The notes under the pieces were generated by a model. That model saw only the letters and a program-made list of their open reading frames with translations. It ran no database searches and was not told where the DNA came from. A stretch of DNA of 64,000 nt from Euborellia annulipes (taxonomy: Eukaryota; Arthropoda; Insecta; Dermaptera; Anisolabididae): contig JAKCPI010002524.1 of NCBI GenBank assembly GCA_023213315.1, positions 43,816 to 107,815 of the forward strand, written 5' to 3'. Made by a program: the position numbers and the translations under genes. Positions within the stretch are counted from its first letter, which is position 1, and every line of letters starts with the position of its first letter. Below are positions 42,349-51,870 of this stretch, in pieces.

Positions 42349-42518
42349 TGAAATTCGTATCGGGATCCCCGTTTATTTGCCCAAGGTGCTTTCGTGCACG
42401 AAGACACACACCTCAAACCCAACCGGTCTCTGGCCGTAGTCTTCTACCGGCATCCCATGAAGTTACATTATTTCCTATCTCTAACTCCTCCTCCTGCTTT
42501 CGTCTCTGTTTATATTGA
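42349..42518 (-). repeat. Rep-B copy 4
   Basis: Minus-strand copy with GGGATCCCCGTTTATTTGCC, the GTGCTTTCGTGCACGAAG hairpin and CCGGCATCCCATGAAGTTAC. Confidence 0.7.
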
Positions 42519-43585
42519 CTAGCTATTAAACAGAGGGTTAATTGACAAAACTCCATCGTTTTCAAATAAAGCTCTACCTAGTTAATTTATAATTTCTAAA
42601 ATTGTGAAATAATAATGGAGTATATAAAAAAAAAAAAAAAAAAAAAACATCTAACGATTTATTGTTAAAATAAAAAATTCAAAAAGAGTAGAAACTAAAC
42701 GATATTATAGGTTATAAAAAAAAAATAAGTTTCGAAATTTGTAGATTAGATATTCAATAAAAAAAAATTGAATTTTAATTTCCCTACGTCTCAAGAGAGA
42801 TAGAGAAAATGGATCACTTAAAAGATTGGCAAGAATCGAAATAATAAAAAAAATAAATAAAAGGGGGCGCGTTTGTAGGATTGTAAAAAGTATATACGTA
42901 TATACACACGGGGGGAGTAATAAACAAAATGTAGTTAAATGTTTTATTATATCAATATAATATTTATTTATAGAAATGAATTTTAATTGTTGAATAGAAC
43001 GAACGTCTTTGGAATAACAAAAATTTTCTTTTTGTTTCAGGTAAATTTCATTTTCTCATCTTCTTGTGTCATTTGCGAATCGGTGAGTTCGATAATTTTT
43101 TATACGGTGGTTGTAGAAATATTATTGTTGGAGTAGCGAGGTACGCATTGCTGTTGGATTCGTTAAATCAAATTGGTGACTTTTTTTAGTAATTTTTGAG
43201 GTTTATTTAATTGATGGAAAATGTGGCTGTGAAGAGTTGACGAGATGTGATGTGGAGAAAAGAGGGCGTTATTGAATAAACCGACTCCTTTTAAGAGCAT
43301 CTAAAAAATAAATGGTCGGACCTAAGCCGAGCGCACAACTTTGCCCACCCAATATTTTTATTTTCTTTTGGCTATTGGCCAGTTTCCAAAAATACATTAT
43401 AGTATAAAAAGTTTATATAATACATTAATATCAAAAAATTTGGTACAAGCAAGATTCCAAAATTAAATATCTCAGGAAAAAAAAAAAAAAAAAAAAAAAA
43501 CATTAATACAAAACTAAAAATAACACAAATACAAAATTTATTTGTTATGATAAAATTTTGATAAATTTTCAAATTTAATTTTTTT
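42519..43585. other. AT-rich spacer
   Basis: A runs at 42628-42647 and 43477-43500. No gene visible. Confidence 0.55.
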
Positions 43586-43918
43586 GCCCTCGGGGCTTGG
43601 TGTAGGGATTAGCGTGCTAACCAAAACCCACACACATACACATAGTCTTTTCGGCAACTTAGGCCTTATAAGACTTTAAACGGTACTGTTTAATGTATCT
43701 ATTGGGGGTCCAGGCATTCTTATTTAAGCCATTTGGTACCCAAATGGCTTAAATAAAATCATCGGACTGCCTGAGATCCGAACCCGCAACTCTTGGTATA
43801 CAAGGCCAGCAACGCTAACCCCTACACCAAGCCCCGAGGACCAAATTTAAATAATTTATAAACAAATTTATTGCTCTCGGGCTTGGTGTAGTTGGTAGCG
43901 CGCCTGCCTTGTATACCA
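43586..43918. repeat. Three SINE-A pieces in a cluster
   Basis: 43586-43622 is a plus-strand head, cut before box B. 43623-43840 is a minus-strand copy with head, box B (GGTTCGGATCTC inverse form), palindrome and shared domain. 43872-43918 is another plus-strand head. Repeated insertion near existing SINEs is evident. Confidence 0.75.
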
Positions 43919-44209
43919 GAAGAAAAAATATTGCCCTCCCCCCTTTAGAGCGCCCCCTAATGGTCTGATGTTTACTAAAAGGTTTTCAGTTCTTGGCCTC
44001 TACCCCTAGTTTATGTGTGGAAAATTTCAAAACAATTGAATGAATAGTTTTTGAGATTTCGTTGACGAAAAAAAATTACCACAGACACCCATCATTCCAA
44101 AAAATACTTAAATAGATTCATGAGACCTCAAAACACATTTTGGCACCTTCAATTCAATTTCAATTTTTTTTTACGTACATTAACTTTCCCTGTCCAACCT
44201 ACGGTTGTT
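43919..44209. other. Unclassified spacer
   Basis: Contains AATTGAATGAATAGTTTTTG-type sequence that may be an old relative of Rep-A, but I cannot support it. No gene. Confidence 0.35.
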
Positions 44210-44560
44210 GGTTGATTTGTCAATTTTAGACAAAATGGTTGGAGCGAATTTTGAGAAAATCGAAAAATAAACTGTAATAGTACCTCAGTTAAAGTACTAG
44301 TAGTTTTTGGCCGATTTTGTTTAAAAGCTTATTTTCACGACTTCGGGGGGGGGTGTTTAACTTAAATATAAAATTCCAGCCTCGTAGCTCATTTCCTTCA
44401 TGCTTAAAATTGAACACACACACACGGACCAAGTTGCGGAAACCATGGACTCAAGGGACCTTAAAACGTGTATATCCATCAAAATCTCGACACCGAATTT
44501 TTGACATGATCGCAATACTTTCTCTATAAATTTCATAAATAGGGTAAGAGAAATTAAAAG
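44210..44560 (-). repeat. Rep-A copy, 5' half
   Basis: Minus strand from GGGTAAGAGAAATTAAAA (44560) to GGTTGGAGCGAATTTTGAGA (44238). The hairpin end is missing. Confidence 0.65.
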
Positions 44561-45448
44561 TTGTGGACCATAAAAAAAAAAGAAATTTTACATATTTTTA
44601 TTTTAGAAATAAAATTTTCCAAAATAATTGAGTAATTTTGTTTTTTTTTTTATATATATATATAAATTTGCATGAATTAAAAAAGGGCTATATTATCAAC
44701 GTCACGATGATGACGATGATGATCATCATCATCAGCCAACCGCTGGTATTTTGGTATATAAATCACATAGCGGGCCAATGGGTTGAGTCCCCCCCCCCTA
44801 CACGGGGTTCATTGGTTTGGTTCATTTTATCCCCCCAATGTGTATGTGAAAGAGAGAGAGAGAGAGAGAGATAGACACCATTGGTTTTATAAACGGCCCT
44901 TTGGATGCGAAAAAATTCACACACACAGAGAGATAGATACAAACGGACATTCAAGGGTGGTAGTGGGGGTGGATGGTTTATTTATTTTGATGACCACAAT
45001 TATCGTCAGTGGCGCCCCGGAGCTTTAAAATTGGATCCGATTTGCCTCTCCAAAACGAGGTAGCTCTATTATCATCTATGATTCACGGATAACGACATTT
45101 GACACCGAACCCCCTCCCTCTCCCCCCCTTGCACCCCTTTAGCATTCAACCACTGCCATTCTCTCTATTTATTATTATGTTGTTATGTTGCTAAAACAAA
45201 TTTATAATTCGAGAGAGAGAGAGAGAGGGCAAAAAAAAAATTGGTGTGAGTGAGTTATTAATTAAGTTAATTATTTATTTAAAGTTTTCAATTAAAAAAC
45301 AAAAAAAAAAACATACAAGATTTTTTTTTTAAATTTAATAATATTATTAGAAAATGTTTTGAAGCTCCTTAGCTGAAAGCAAAAACGTTTTTGACTAATC
45401 GTGCCTGAAACTGTTTTTTTTTTCAATGCTTTTCTATGGGCCAACGTA
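44561..45448. other. Microsatellite-rich spacer
   Basis: GAT/ATC triplets at 44706-44735, GA run at 44849-44871, GA run at 45212-45227. No gene. Confidence 0.6.
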
Positions 45449-45655
45449 CAGTGAGGGACAATATTAAGTTCCATCCATGGTTTTCTACTTGTGATTATTT
45501 CATTGTTTTTAAAAAAATTTATATATTTTTTAATGGAAACTTTCATGGTTCAAACCTAAAAAATTTCCAATAAAGATTTTCATTTTTATTTATAAAAACA
45601 ATGAAATAATACAAATTGAAAAAGAATGGGTGGGGGTTAATATTGACCCTCACTG
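45449..45655. mobile_element. Tc1/mariner-like MITE, 207 bp
   Basis: Ends CAGTGAGGGACAATATTAA and, inverted, TTAATATTGACCCTCACTG, flanked by TA on both sides (45447-45448, 45656-45657). Inner arms also pair (TTATTTCATTGTTTTTA and its inverse). CAGTG starts and TA duplications are typical of Tc1/mariner. Confidence 0.85.
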
Positions 45656-45786
45656 TACACCGAGGAGGTAAAACACAATTGAGCATGATTCGACATCATT
45701 GAATTTAATATGATCTGATTAAAATCTATAATCAGGAAACCGAAGGAGATTAAATAAAAAACATTTTATTTTATTTTTTACTTGCC

Positions 45787-45819
45787 GACGTTTCGGTCGT
45801 CTGTCACGACCTTCATCAG
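45787..45819 (-). ncRNA. Hammerhead ribozyme-like core (P10 left)
   Basis: Minus strand: CTGATGA, A, perfect 6-bp helix II GGUCGU/ACGACC with GACAG loop, GAAACGTC. Helix I UUGCC/GGCAA pairs perfectly. Best-looking copy in the window. Confidence 0.78.
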
Positions 45820-46003
45820 GGCAAATAATTGTCAACAATACACGATCTTAGGTATTTTGATGTTTACTATAATCATATACAATTTTTGTTTTTTTAATTT
45901 TTATATGGTATATAAATTATCATTTACTTGCTTGGGATCTTGGATTCAATGAATCACACATGAAAATACCTAAGATCGTGTATTGTTGACAATTAAAATT
46001 GCA

Positions 46004-46036
46004 CTGATGAAGGTCGTGACAGACGACCGAAACGTC
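46004..46036 (+). ncRNA. Hammerhead ribozyme-like core (P10 right)
   Basis: CTGATGA, A, GGUCGU/ACGACC, GAAACGTC, identical to its partner. Helix I UUGC/GCAA has one mismatch at its first pair. Confidence 0.76.
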
Positions 46037-46147
46037 GGCAAGTGAAAAAATTAAATAAAAGATTTTTTTATTTTAATCTCCTGGCTGCAAAGTTCCTTCG
46101 GTTTTCTGATTAAATCTCCACAGCCATAACACATTAAATTAAAATCT

Positions 46148-46450
46148 ATCTATATATATAATTCGCTAATGTCCGTCTGTCTGTCACGCTTCGTTCATAG
46201 GAATTTAGAAACGAAATTTGTTAGGCTTAAAGAGGATTTTCTAGAGATTTCAGGAAAATTATTTTCATCCCGAAATTCCTATAACTTTTTGAGTTATTAA
46301 TTCCTAAATTTACAATTTCTCCCATAGGAAATGTATAGAGAAAGATTTATGTATTCTTAATGAATGTAAACAAATCACTCAAGCAAGCACTAGATTGGAA
46401 TAGGCAAGGGTTCGTCGCAGGCGGGCCCGAGCCAGCTGGTGGGTGTCCCG
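46148..46450 (+). repeat. Rep-H copy 2
   Basis: TATATATAATTCGCTAATGT, GTCCGTCTGTCTGTCACG, CCCGAAATTCCTATAACTTT, AAGCAAGCACTAGATTGGAA, then GGCGGGCCCGAGCCAGCTGG. Uninterrupted, so it defines the family better than the 17-kb copy. Confidence 0.6.
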
Positions 46451-47149
46451 AGTAAAAAATGATCGAGGGATACACACGCCCGCAGCAGGTCTGCATAGTG
46501 AACCTAGAGGGATACACACGCCCGCACCAGGGACACACATTTTTCTTCTGGTCACTTTCGATCTACTGTGTGTGTCCATGGTGTGGACGTGTATATATCC
46601 CTTAAAGTTCTCTAGTTAAACTAAATTTCTCTTCACTTTGTTAAGTTCCTATCATTTTTTCCCCCTGAAATCTTATATGCCTAGTATTATTATTATTATT
46701 TATTTTTTTGTTCACCCGGAGGCGATGCGCAGATGGTGAGAAATAAACGGAGAGAGAGAGAGAGAGTAAAATGCATCAACCAGCAGTAGCAGCCAAGTCT
46801 TTAGGCCCTCGGGGTTGATATTTAACTTTATTACCCTAAAGAAGGAGATAAGGGAGAAGGGAGGGCAGGGCACCTCTCTCTCTCTCTCTCTCTTGTCTTT
46901 CAGACCATGTGTGTCCATCTATGTTTAAGGGAAATCGGATTAACTGCAATTTTAGGGGTGTAAATGCATGACACTCTCTCTCTTTTCAAGATTCTCATCA
47001 ATTTTATATACTGTATAGGATATTAAAATTCGAGCTTTGTCTTTGTCTTTGTCTTTGTTTATATCCGAAATAGAAGATAAACTTGAGGGTCGGTCGTTTT
47101 TAAAGTGTTCTTTTTAAGGATGTCCCTTAACTCAAGCTCATTTTCGGAT
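46451..47149. other. Spacer with short direct repeat and GA/CT runs
   Basis: GGGATACACACGCCCGCA occurs twice (about 46467 and 46510). GA run at 46750-46768, CT run at 46873-46893, and a CTTTGT hexamer repeat at 47036-47060. No gene. Confidence 0.5.
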
Positions 47150-47165
47150 ACCACCTCCTGAAGAC

Positions 47166-47198
47166 AACGTTTCAACCGCTTATCGCGTTCATCATCAG
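47166..47198 (-). ncRNA. Hammerhead ribozyme-like core (P11 left)
   Basis: Minus strand: CTGATGA, U, G, helix II AACGC/GCGGUU with a bulge, GAAACGTT. Confidence 0.6.
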
Positions 47199-47225
47199 TA
47201 CCTTTTGTTGACCTTAGGGCCTGAT

Positions 47226-47615
47226 CAGAGGCGTAACGTATTTTAGCTGGGCCCCCCGCAACCTTTTTTTCGCTCGGACGTATATAAGGAGGCAGAGGGC
47301 CCCCGCCCCCAAATTTTTCAAATCTATATACATATATACGGGTATAAGGCTAATTTCTAAATTTTTGTTTGAAAAAGCGCTTCGTATAAATAAAAGCAAT
47401 AAAAACATGAAAAAATATATTAATATTTAAGCACTTTTTTAAATAAAAGTTTTGTCTTTGAGAGGGCCCCGGGCCCCTTGGGCTCAGGTGAAAACGGAAA
47501 AATGATAACTTATATTATAAAAGGAAAAAAAGAATATATCATTTTTTCATGGCCTTGAAAGCCCGGCCCCCCCCCCCGCATTGCGGGGTTTGCGGGGGTG
47601 TACGTTACGCCACTG
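47226..47615. mobile_element. hAT-type MITE with 8-bp duplication GGCCTGAT
   Basis: Ends CAGAGGCGTAACGTA and TACGTTACGCCACTG are inverted repeats with one mismatch. Exact 8-bp duplication GGCCTGAT at 47218-47225 and 47616-47623. The 390-bp interior contains GGCCCCGGGCCCCTTGGG and AT-rich sequence like the tandem repeat at 19965-20400. Confidence 0.9.
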
Positions 47616-47618
47616 GGC

Positions 47619-47651
47619 CTGATGATAAGCTCGATGAGCGTTCGAAACGTC
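47619..47651 (+). ncRNA. Hammerhead ribozyme-like core (P11 right)
   Basis: CTGATGA is partly made of the MITE target duplication. Helix II is imperfect, AA-GCUC/GAGC-UU; GAAACGTC follows. Confidence 0.6.
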
Positions 47652-47891
47652 GACAGAGAAAATAGAAATTTTGTTTTTTGTTGACTGCCTCTGATTATCT
47701 CCTGAATAGAGTAACTAATCAGCCATTTCCAATTATAAATGTTAATGAATGCAAAATTTGAAACATATTTCGGAGTGCCGAGTTAAAAAGTTTATACAAA
47801 TTTACAAATGTCCCTGTATATATATTTTGTTTGATGTATCACTGCGTGAAATATGTTGATTTTTGATATGTATGAATAATGTTTATAAGCC

Positions 47892-47925
47892 CTGAAGATG
47901 GGTTTAAATGTAAGCGAAACACTTC
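47892..47925 (+). ncRNA. Degenerate hammerhead-like core
   Basis: CTGAAGA is intact, GAAACACT lacks the U of NUH, helix II weak. Confidence 0.35.
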
Positions 47926-48340
47926 AAAGCGCTGAGGCTTATAAAAAAAAAGTCTCTACAATATAAAAAACAAGGTTGAACCCCTCAAAATCTCGAGACA
48001 AGTAGCCAGACATGCAATCCGGGCTGCATACAAAAGCATCGCAGGCGCAAATCTAGTGAATAGATTCCTTGAGGCACCTATTGTTTGCGTTTTTTTTTTT
48101 ATTGTACAGTTGATGTCAGAGCCCAGTTTATTTATAAATAAGAATTGGACCACAGGATAGAGTATCGCGGCGTTGAAAGAATCTACTAAATACATTAGAT
48201 GAAATTGTACTGCCCTGAGTCAATTATCATAATAGGCACAAAAAAAAAAAAATAATATATATATATATATTGTACTGGTGGTAGAAGAAGAAAAAAATGA
48301 TTTTCATTCTGTAAAAATTTTTAAAAATTGATTGTTGAAC
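47926..48340. other. AT-rich spacer
   Basis: TA microsatellite at 48255-48270, T run near 48091-48100. No gene. Confidence 0.45.
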
Positions 48341-48460
48341 TATATTTATAAAAGAAAATGTTTCGTTGTCTATAGCTCCGAGGATGGCTTTGACAAAAGC
48401 CGATACGTCAGCTGTTAAAATATATTTTTAAAGAAAAAATTTTGGCTGCGTTTTCTCTTG
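48341..48460 (+). mobile_element. Single-ribozyme remnant P12
   Basis: Core at 48378-48409 and TTTGGCTGC at 48441-48449 give the same order and spacing as the better copies; no minus-strand partner. The remnant follows the usual pattern of a ribozyme then the box 32 nt after the cleavage site. Confidence 0.55.
48378..48409 (+). ncRNA. Degenerate hammerhead-like core with good stems
   Basis: CCGAGGA and GATACGTC each differ from the core at one base. Helix II GGCUUU/AAAGCC is perfect and helix I AUAGCU/AGCUGU pairs over 6 bp with one wobble. The stems are kept while the core is mutated. Confidence 0.55.
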
Positions 48461-48533
48461 ACTTTCGTTCATTCCTGATACAAATTCCACCAGCCATAAA
48501 ATACCCTTATACTAAAGAATCTACTGTACGACT

Positions 48534-48937
48534 AAAGGCGGTAATACACACTTAACTGCAAACTTGACAAGCATGCACGTGTAATCTTTTTTGAACAAGC
48601 AAACTGTATGAGAATTTTGCGCAAGCATTTTAATTGTGCAAGCCGCTTGATTGAATTTAATCATACACAAGCATATTTTCTCAAGCAAAACTCTCCGCCA
48701 TTTTATAGACGTCTTGACATTTGATATTTATTTAATATATATTAATTCATTTAAAATTTCAATATTTATTCTGTCTCTGTTTAAAGCAAGTGAGTATTTC
48801 TTAATAACCTTCCGAGTTTGACATTTTTAGGTTAATTTTCGGCATAAGCTGTTGCTTGCACAAGCATGCTTGTGTCGAAGGGAATTTGTGCATGCTGGTA
48901 CAAAAAGATTGCACCTGCATGCTTGTCAAGTCGCCTT
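48534..48937. mobile_element. Foldback MITE with AAGCATGC repeats, copy 1
   Basis: Ends AAAGGCGGTAATACAC and CGCCTT; inner arms AACTTGACAAGCATGCA and inverse, CTTGCACAAGCATGCTTG palindrome. A second copy in inverse orientation is at 54648-55083. No ORF. Confidence 0.7.
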
Positions 48938-49611
48938 AACAGACTAAATTGAAAATAATATTTTTCTAAAAGACTATTACAAAAAAAAAAAAAAGTATTG
49001 TCACCACTCCAAGAGTTTATAAAATTATCTTATTTTCTTAATGAGATTAAAAAAAAAATTCAATTTATAACGTAAATTAACATTCTATAATTCCTCTTCT
49101 CTCCCTTATTTTGTTGTTACGTTAAGGATAAAGGTAATTAATTACATTATTAGATTCCTAGTTAACAATGATTCAATTATATCCCTTGAAGGGGTGGGGG
49201 GTTTGCAACCTCAAGTCGATGTCACCACCACCACCATCTCTCTCTCTCTTGGGCTAAATTAATATTGAAAAGAGATCAGCCAATCTAATTTCTCTTTCTC
49301 TTTCCAATTGGATTATGTAATTATTAAAAAAAAAAGAGAGGAATTCCCTTCTGTGAGGACAATGCTATTAACCAAAGGCGTAATTAATATTTTTCAATCA
49401 TGACATACATCATTTGTCATTGAGACTTGATTTATCTTTTGGATATCAAATTTCAGTCAGAGAAAATTTTATTTACAAGATGTATGGTTAGAACGCATTT
49501 TTAACGTACTTCTTACTGTAATTAAACAGGGCCGGGACCTCACAAAAAAGACTTTATGAGAGGTTCAAAGCAAAAGTGGACCAAGTCCAAAAATAAACAA
49601 TTTTCTTATTA
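48938..49611. other. AT-rich spacer
   Basis: A run near 48980-48994, CT run at 49237-49250. No gene. Confidence 0.5.
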
Positions 49612-50138
49612 CTTTCTCTTACCTCTATATATGTCAATATATAGAGAGAGAAAGTATTGGATTCATGTCAAAAATTCGATATCGAGATTTTGATGGATCT
49701 TCACGTTTTGAGGTCCCCTGAATCCAAAAAAGTGGTTTTCGCGACATGGTCTGTCTGTCTGTCTGTGTGTGTGTGTGTTTCAATTTAAAGCATGAAGGAA
49801 TTGAGCTAGGACGTTGAAATTTTATATTTTAGTTAGGCACCCCCTGGGACCGTGATACGAAGCTTTTGATCAAAATCGACCAAAGAGTACTAGTGGCTAC
49901 TTTACTGATGCACTTTTTCAGTTTTTTTTTTTTTTTTTTTTTTTTCAATTTTCTCTAAATTCGCTCTAACGATTTTTTTTTTTACTTCAAAAATCAATTA
50001 TTTTTTAGATTCTCTTTAAAATGTACATTCTCATTTTGTGATTGAAATCTTCTGAAGACCACTTTACTCTTGTACTCCATAGAAAAGATAGGAGAAATGG
50101 TTACCATGGTAACAAAATATAAATATTTTCCCATGTTA
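49612..50138 (+). repeat. Rep-A copy, 5' part
   Basis: TTACTTTCTCTTACCTCTAT to CCCATGTTATA, followed by an inserted SINE-A. Resumes at 50413. Confidence 0.8.
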
Positions 50139-50412
50139 TATTTTTTTTTTTTTTTTAAACATTCACACTTTTTTCTCACACTCACACTCACACACACATT
50201 CACACAGTCTTTTCGGCAACTTAGGCCATTTAAGACTTTAGACGATAAGCGTTATTTATTAATTTATCTATTATTGGGGTCCAGGCATTCTTATTTAAGC
50301 CATCTGGTATCCAAATGGCTTAAATAAAATCATCGGACTGCCTGGGGTCCGAACCCGCGACGTTTGGTATATGAGGTTAGCACGCTAACCTCTACCCCAG
50401 GCCCCCGAGGCG
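50139..50412 (-). repeat. SINE-A copy inserted in Rep-A
   Basis: Minus strand: GCCTCGGGGGCCTGGGGTAG head at 50412, box B GGTTCGGACCCC, TTTAAGCC palindrome, AAATGGCCTAAGTTGCCGAA, poly-A at the left. TTCCCATNNTATA occurs on both sides, consistent with a target duplication of about 13 bp. Confidence 0.85.
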
Positions 50413-50535
50413 CTTCCCATACTATAAATTTTGCATCTTGAATTCTAATATATCGGCAGAAACTAAATATATGTCGACATAAAAAATCTGATGTCACAAT
50501 CACAGAACACAACTTTCGATTACCGAAGGTAATTT
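50413..50535 (+). repeat. Rep-A copy, 3' part
   Basis: Resumes with TTCCCATACTATAAATTTTG and ends in a partial hairpin (AATCTGATGTCACAATCACA). Confidence 0.75.
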
Positions 50536-51321
50536 TTCAGAAAATTTGTGAGTGAGCAAAAAATGATTCCCCCCTGAATTAAATAATAAATAATTTATTA
50601 ATGTGTTCATAGAGATAAAACAACCCCTCCAGGAAATGGCTAATTTATTTATTTATGATATCATTTAACGGGTTTAATAATTCAAATAATAAATAAATAT
50701 AAATAATAAATGATTTGCTATTCTATAATAAATTAACCTGCTTGCCATTACGAAATAATTTCTTAATTATTCTCCCTACCAGGTTTCATTCTAGTGTATT
50801 ATAGTGTATATAATATATAAAAAATCTCATTTTTAGAAATCTATATATAGAGTGGGCCAAACATCCAAACCCGGGATCTCCAGGCCACCGGGCTAGTTCG
50901 ATTCCATGTTCTTTGTTTATAATATCCAATACATACAGCATATCTCGAAAACTTTATCTAATAAAAATATGACAAGGAATTATTGAAGCCGGCAAATACA
51001 ATAGAAAAAAAAACATCCATTTTTCTGTACATGGAATCCAGTAATGACCCACCTGAACATCTGGATCATAGAAATTCATTCCCTCTCAATCTACAGTGCA
51101 TTAATTTAACTAAACTTCCGTTCCCCACGAAATGGATCTTTTGAAATTCACATTAAACTAGGTGAGAGATCAGAGAAAATAAATATAATATATACCGAAA
51201 TATTTTTAAAAAATTCTAATGGGGCATATTATCTTAAACTCCTCCTGAATCGTTCAAATATCTAGCTGATGAACTAATCCTATGTCTAGTTCCTTTTCTA
51301 ATATTCTTATTTATATTTGTT
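50536..51321. other. AT-rich spacer
   Basis: Contains an isolated AGTTCGATTCC at 50892 that resembles box B, but no box A. No gene. Confidence 0.5.
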
Positions 51322-51870
51322 AAAAAATCTGGTGTGACTGTCGCCCAGCTCACAACTTTCTCTTACCTTAGGTAATCGAAAGTTGTGTTCTGTGCTTGTC
51401 ACACCAGATTTTTTGTGTCGACATATATTTAGTTTCCGCCTGATATATTAGAATTCAAGATGTAAAATTTATAAGTATGGGAAAATATTTATATTTTGTT
51501 ACCATGGCAACCATTTCTCCTATTCTTCTCTATGAAGTACAAGAGTAAAGTGGGCTTCAGAAGATTTCAATGACAAAATGAGAATATACATTTTAAAGAG
51601 CATCTAAAAAATAGTTGATTTATGAATTTAAAAAAAAATCCATGGAGCGAATTTTGAGAAAATCGAAAAAAAACTGAAAAAGTACATCAGTAAAGTACTA
51701 GTAGTTTTTGACCGATTTTGATCAAAAGCTTATTTTCACGCTCTAGATGAGTGTCTAACTTAAATATAAAATTTCAACCTCCTAGCTCAATTCTTCATGC
51801 TTTAAATTGAACCCAGACAGACAGACCATGTCGCGATTAACATATACATATAGGTAAGAGAAAGTAAAAA
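51322..51870 (-). repeat. Rep-A, nearly complete copy
   Basis: Hairpin end at 51322 to TACTTTCTCTTACC at 51866. The segment with GAGGTCCCCTGAATCC is deleted, making it shorter (about 550 bp) than the reference. Confidence 0.8.

Larger units (their letters stand above)
45729..46112. mobile_element. Ribozyme palindrome P10
   Basis: Arms TAATCAGGAAACCGAAGGA and the inverse at 46095-46112. Two intact cores, 45787-45819 (minus) and 46004-46036 (plus), with identical helix II. CCTGGCTGC lies at 46080-46088, 44 nt past the right cleavage site; the left arm has lost it. Inner arms include ACACGATCTTAGGTATTTT and its inverse. Confidence 0.82.
47150..47690. mobile_element. Ribozyme palindrome P11 split by a hAT-type MITE
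   Basis: Left core on minus (47166-47198) and right core on plus (47619-47651) were about 60 bp apart before a 390-bp MITE (47226-47615) entered. Confidence 0.75.

Noticed and set aside
9936..50412. tRNA genes at GGCGTAGTTGGTAGCGC and GGTTCGGATCC sites
   Set aside because: They recur with the same downstream palindrome, shared domain and poly-A tail, and lack closed acceptor stems. They are SINE-A heads.
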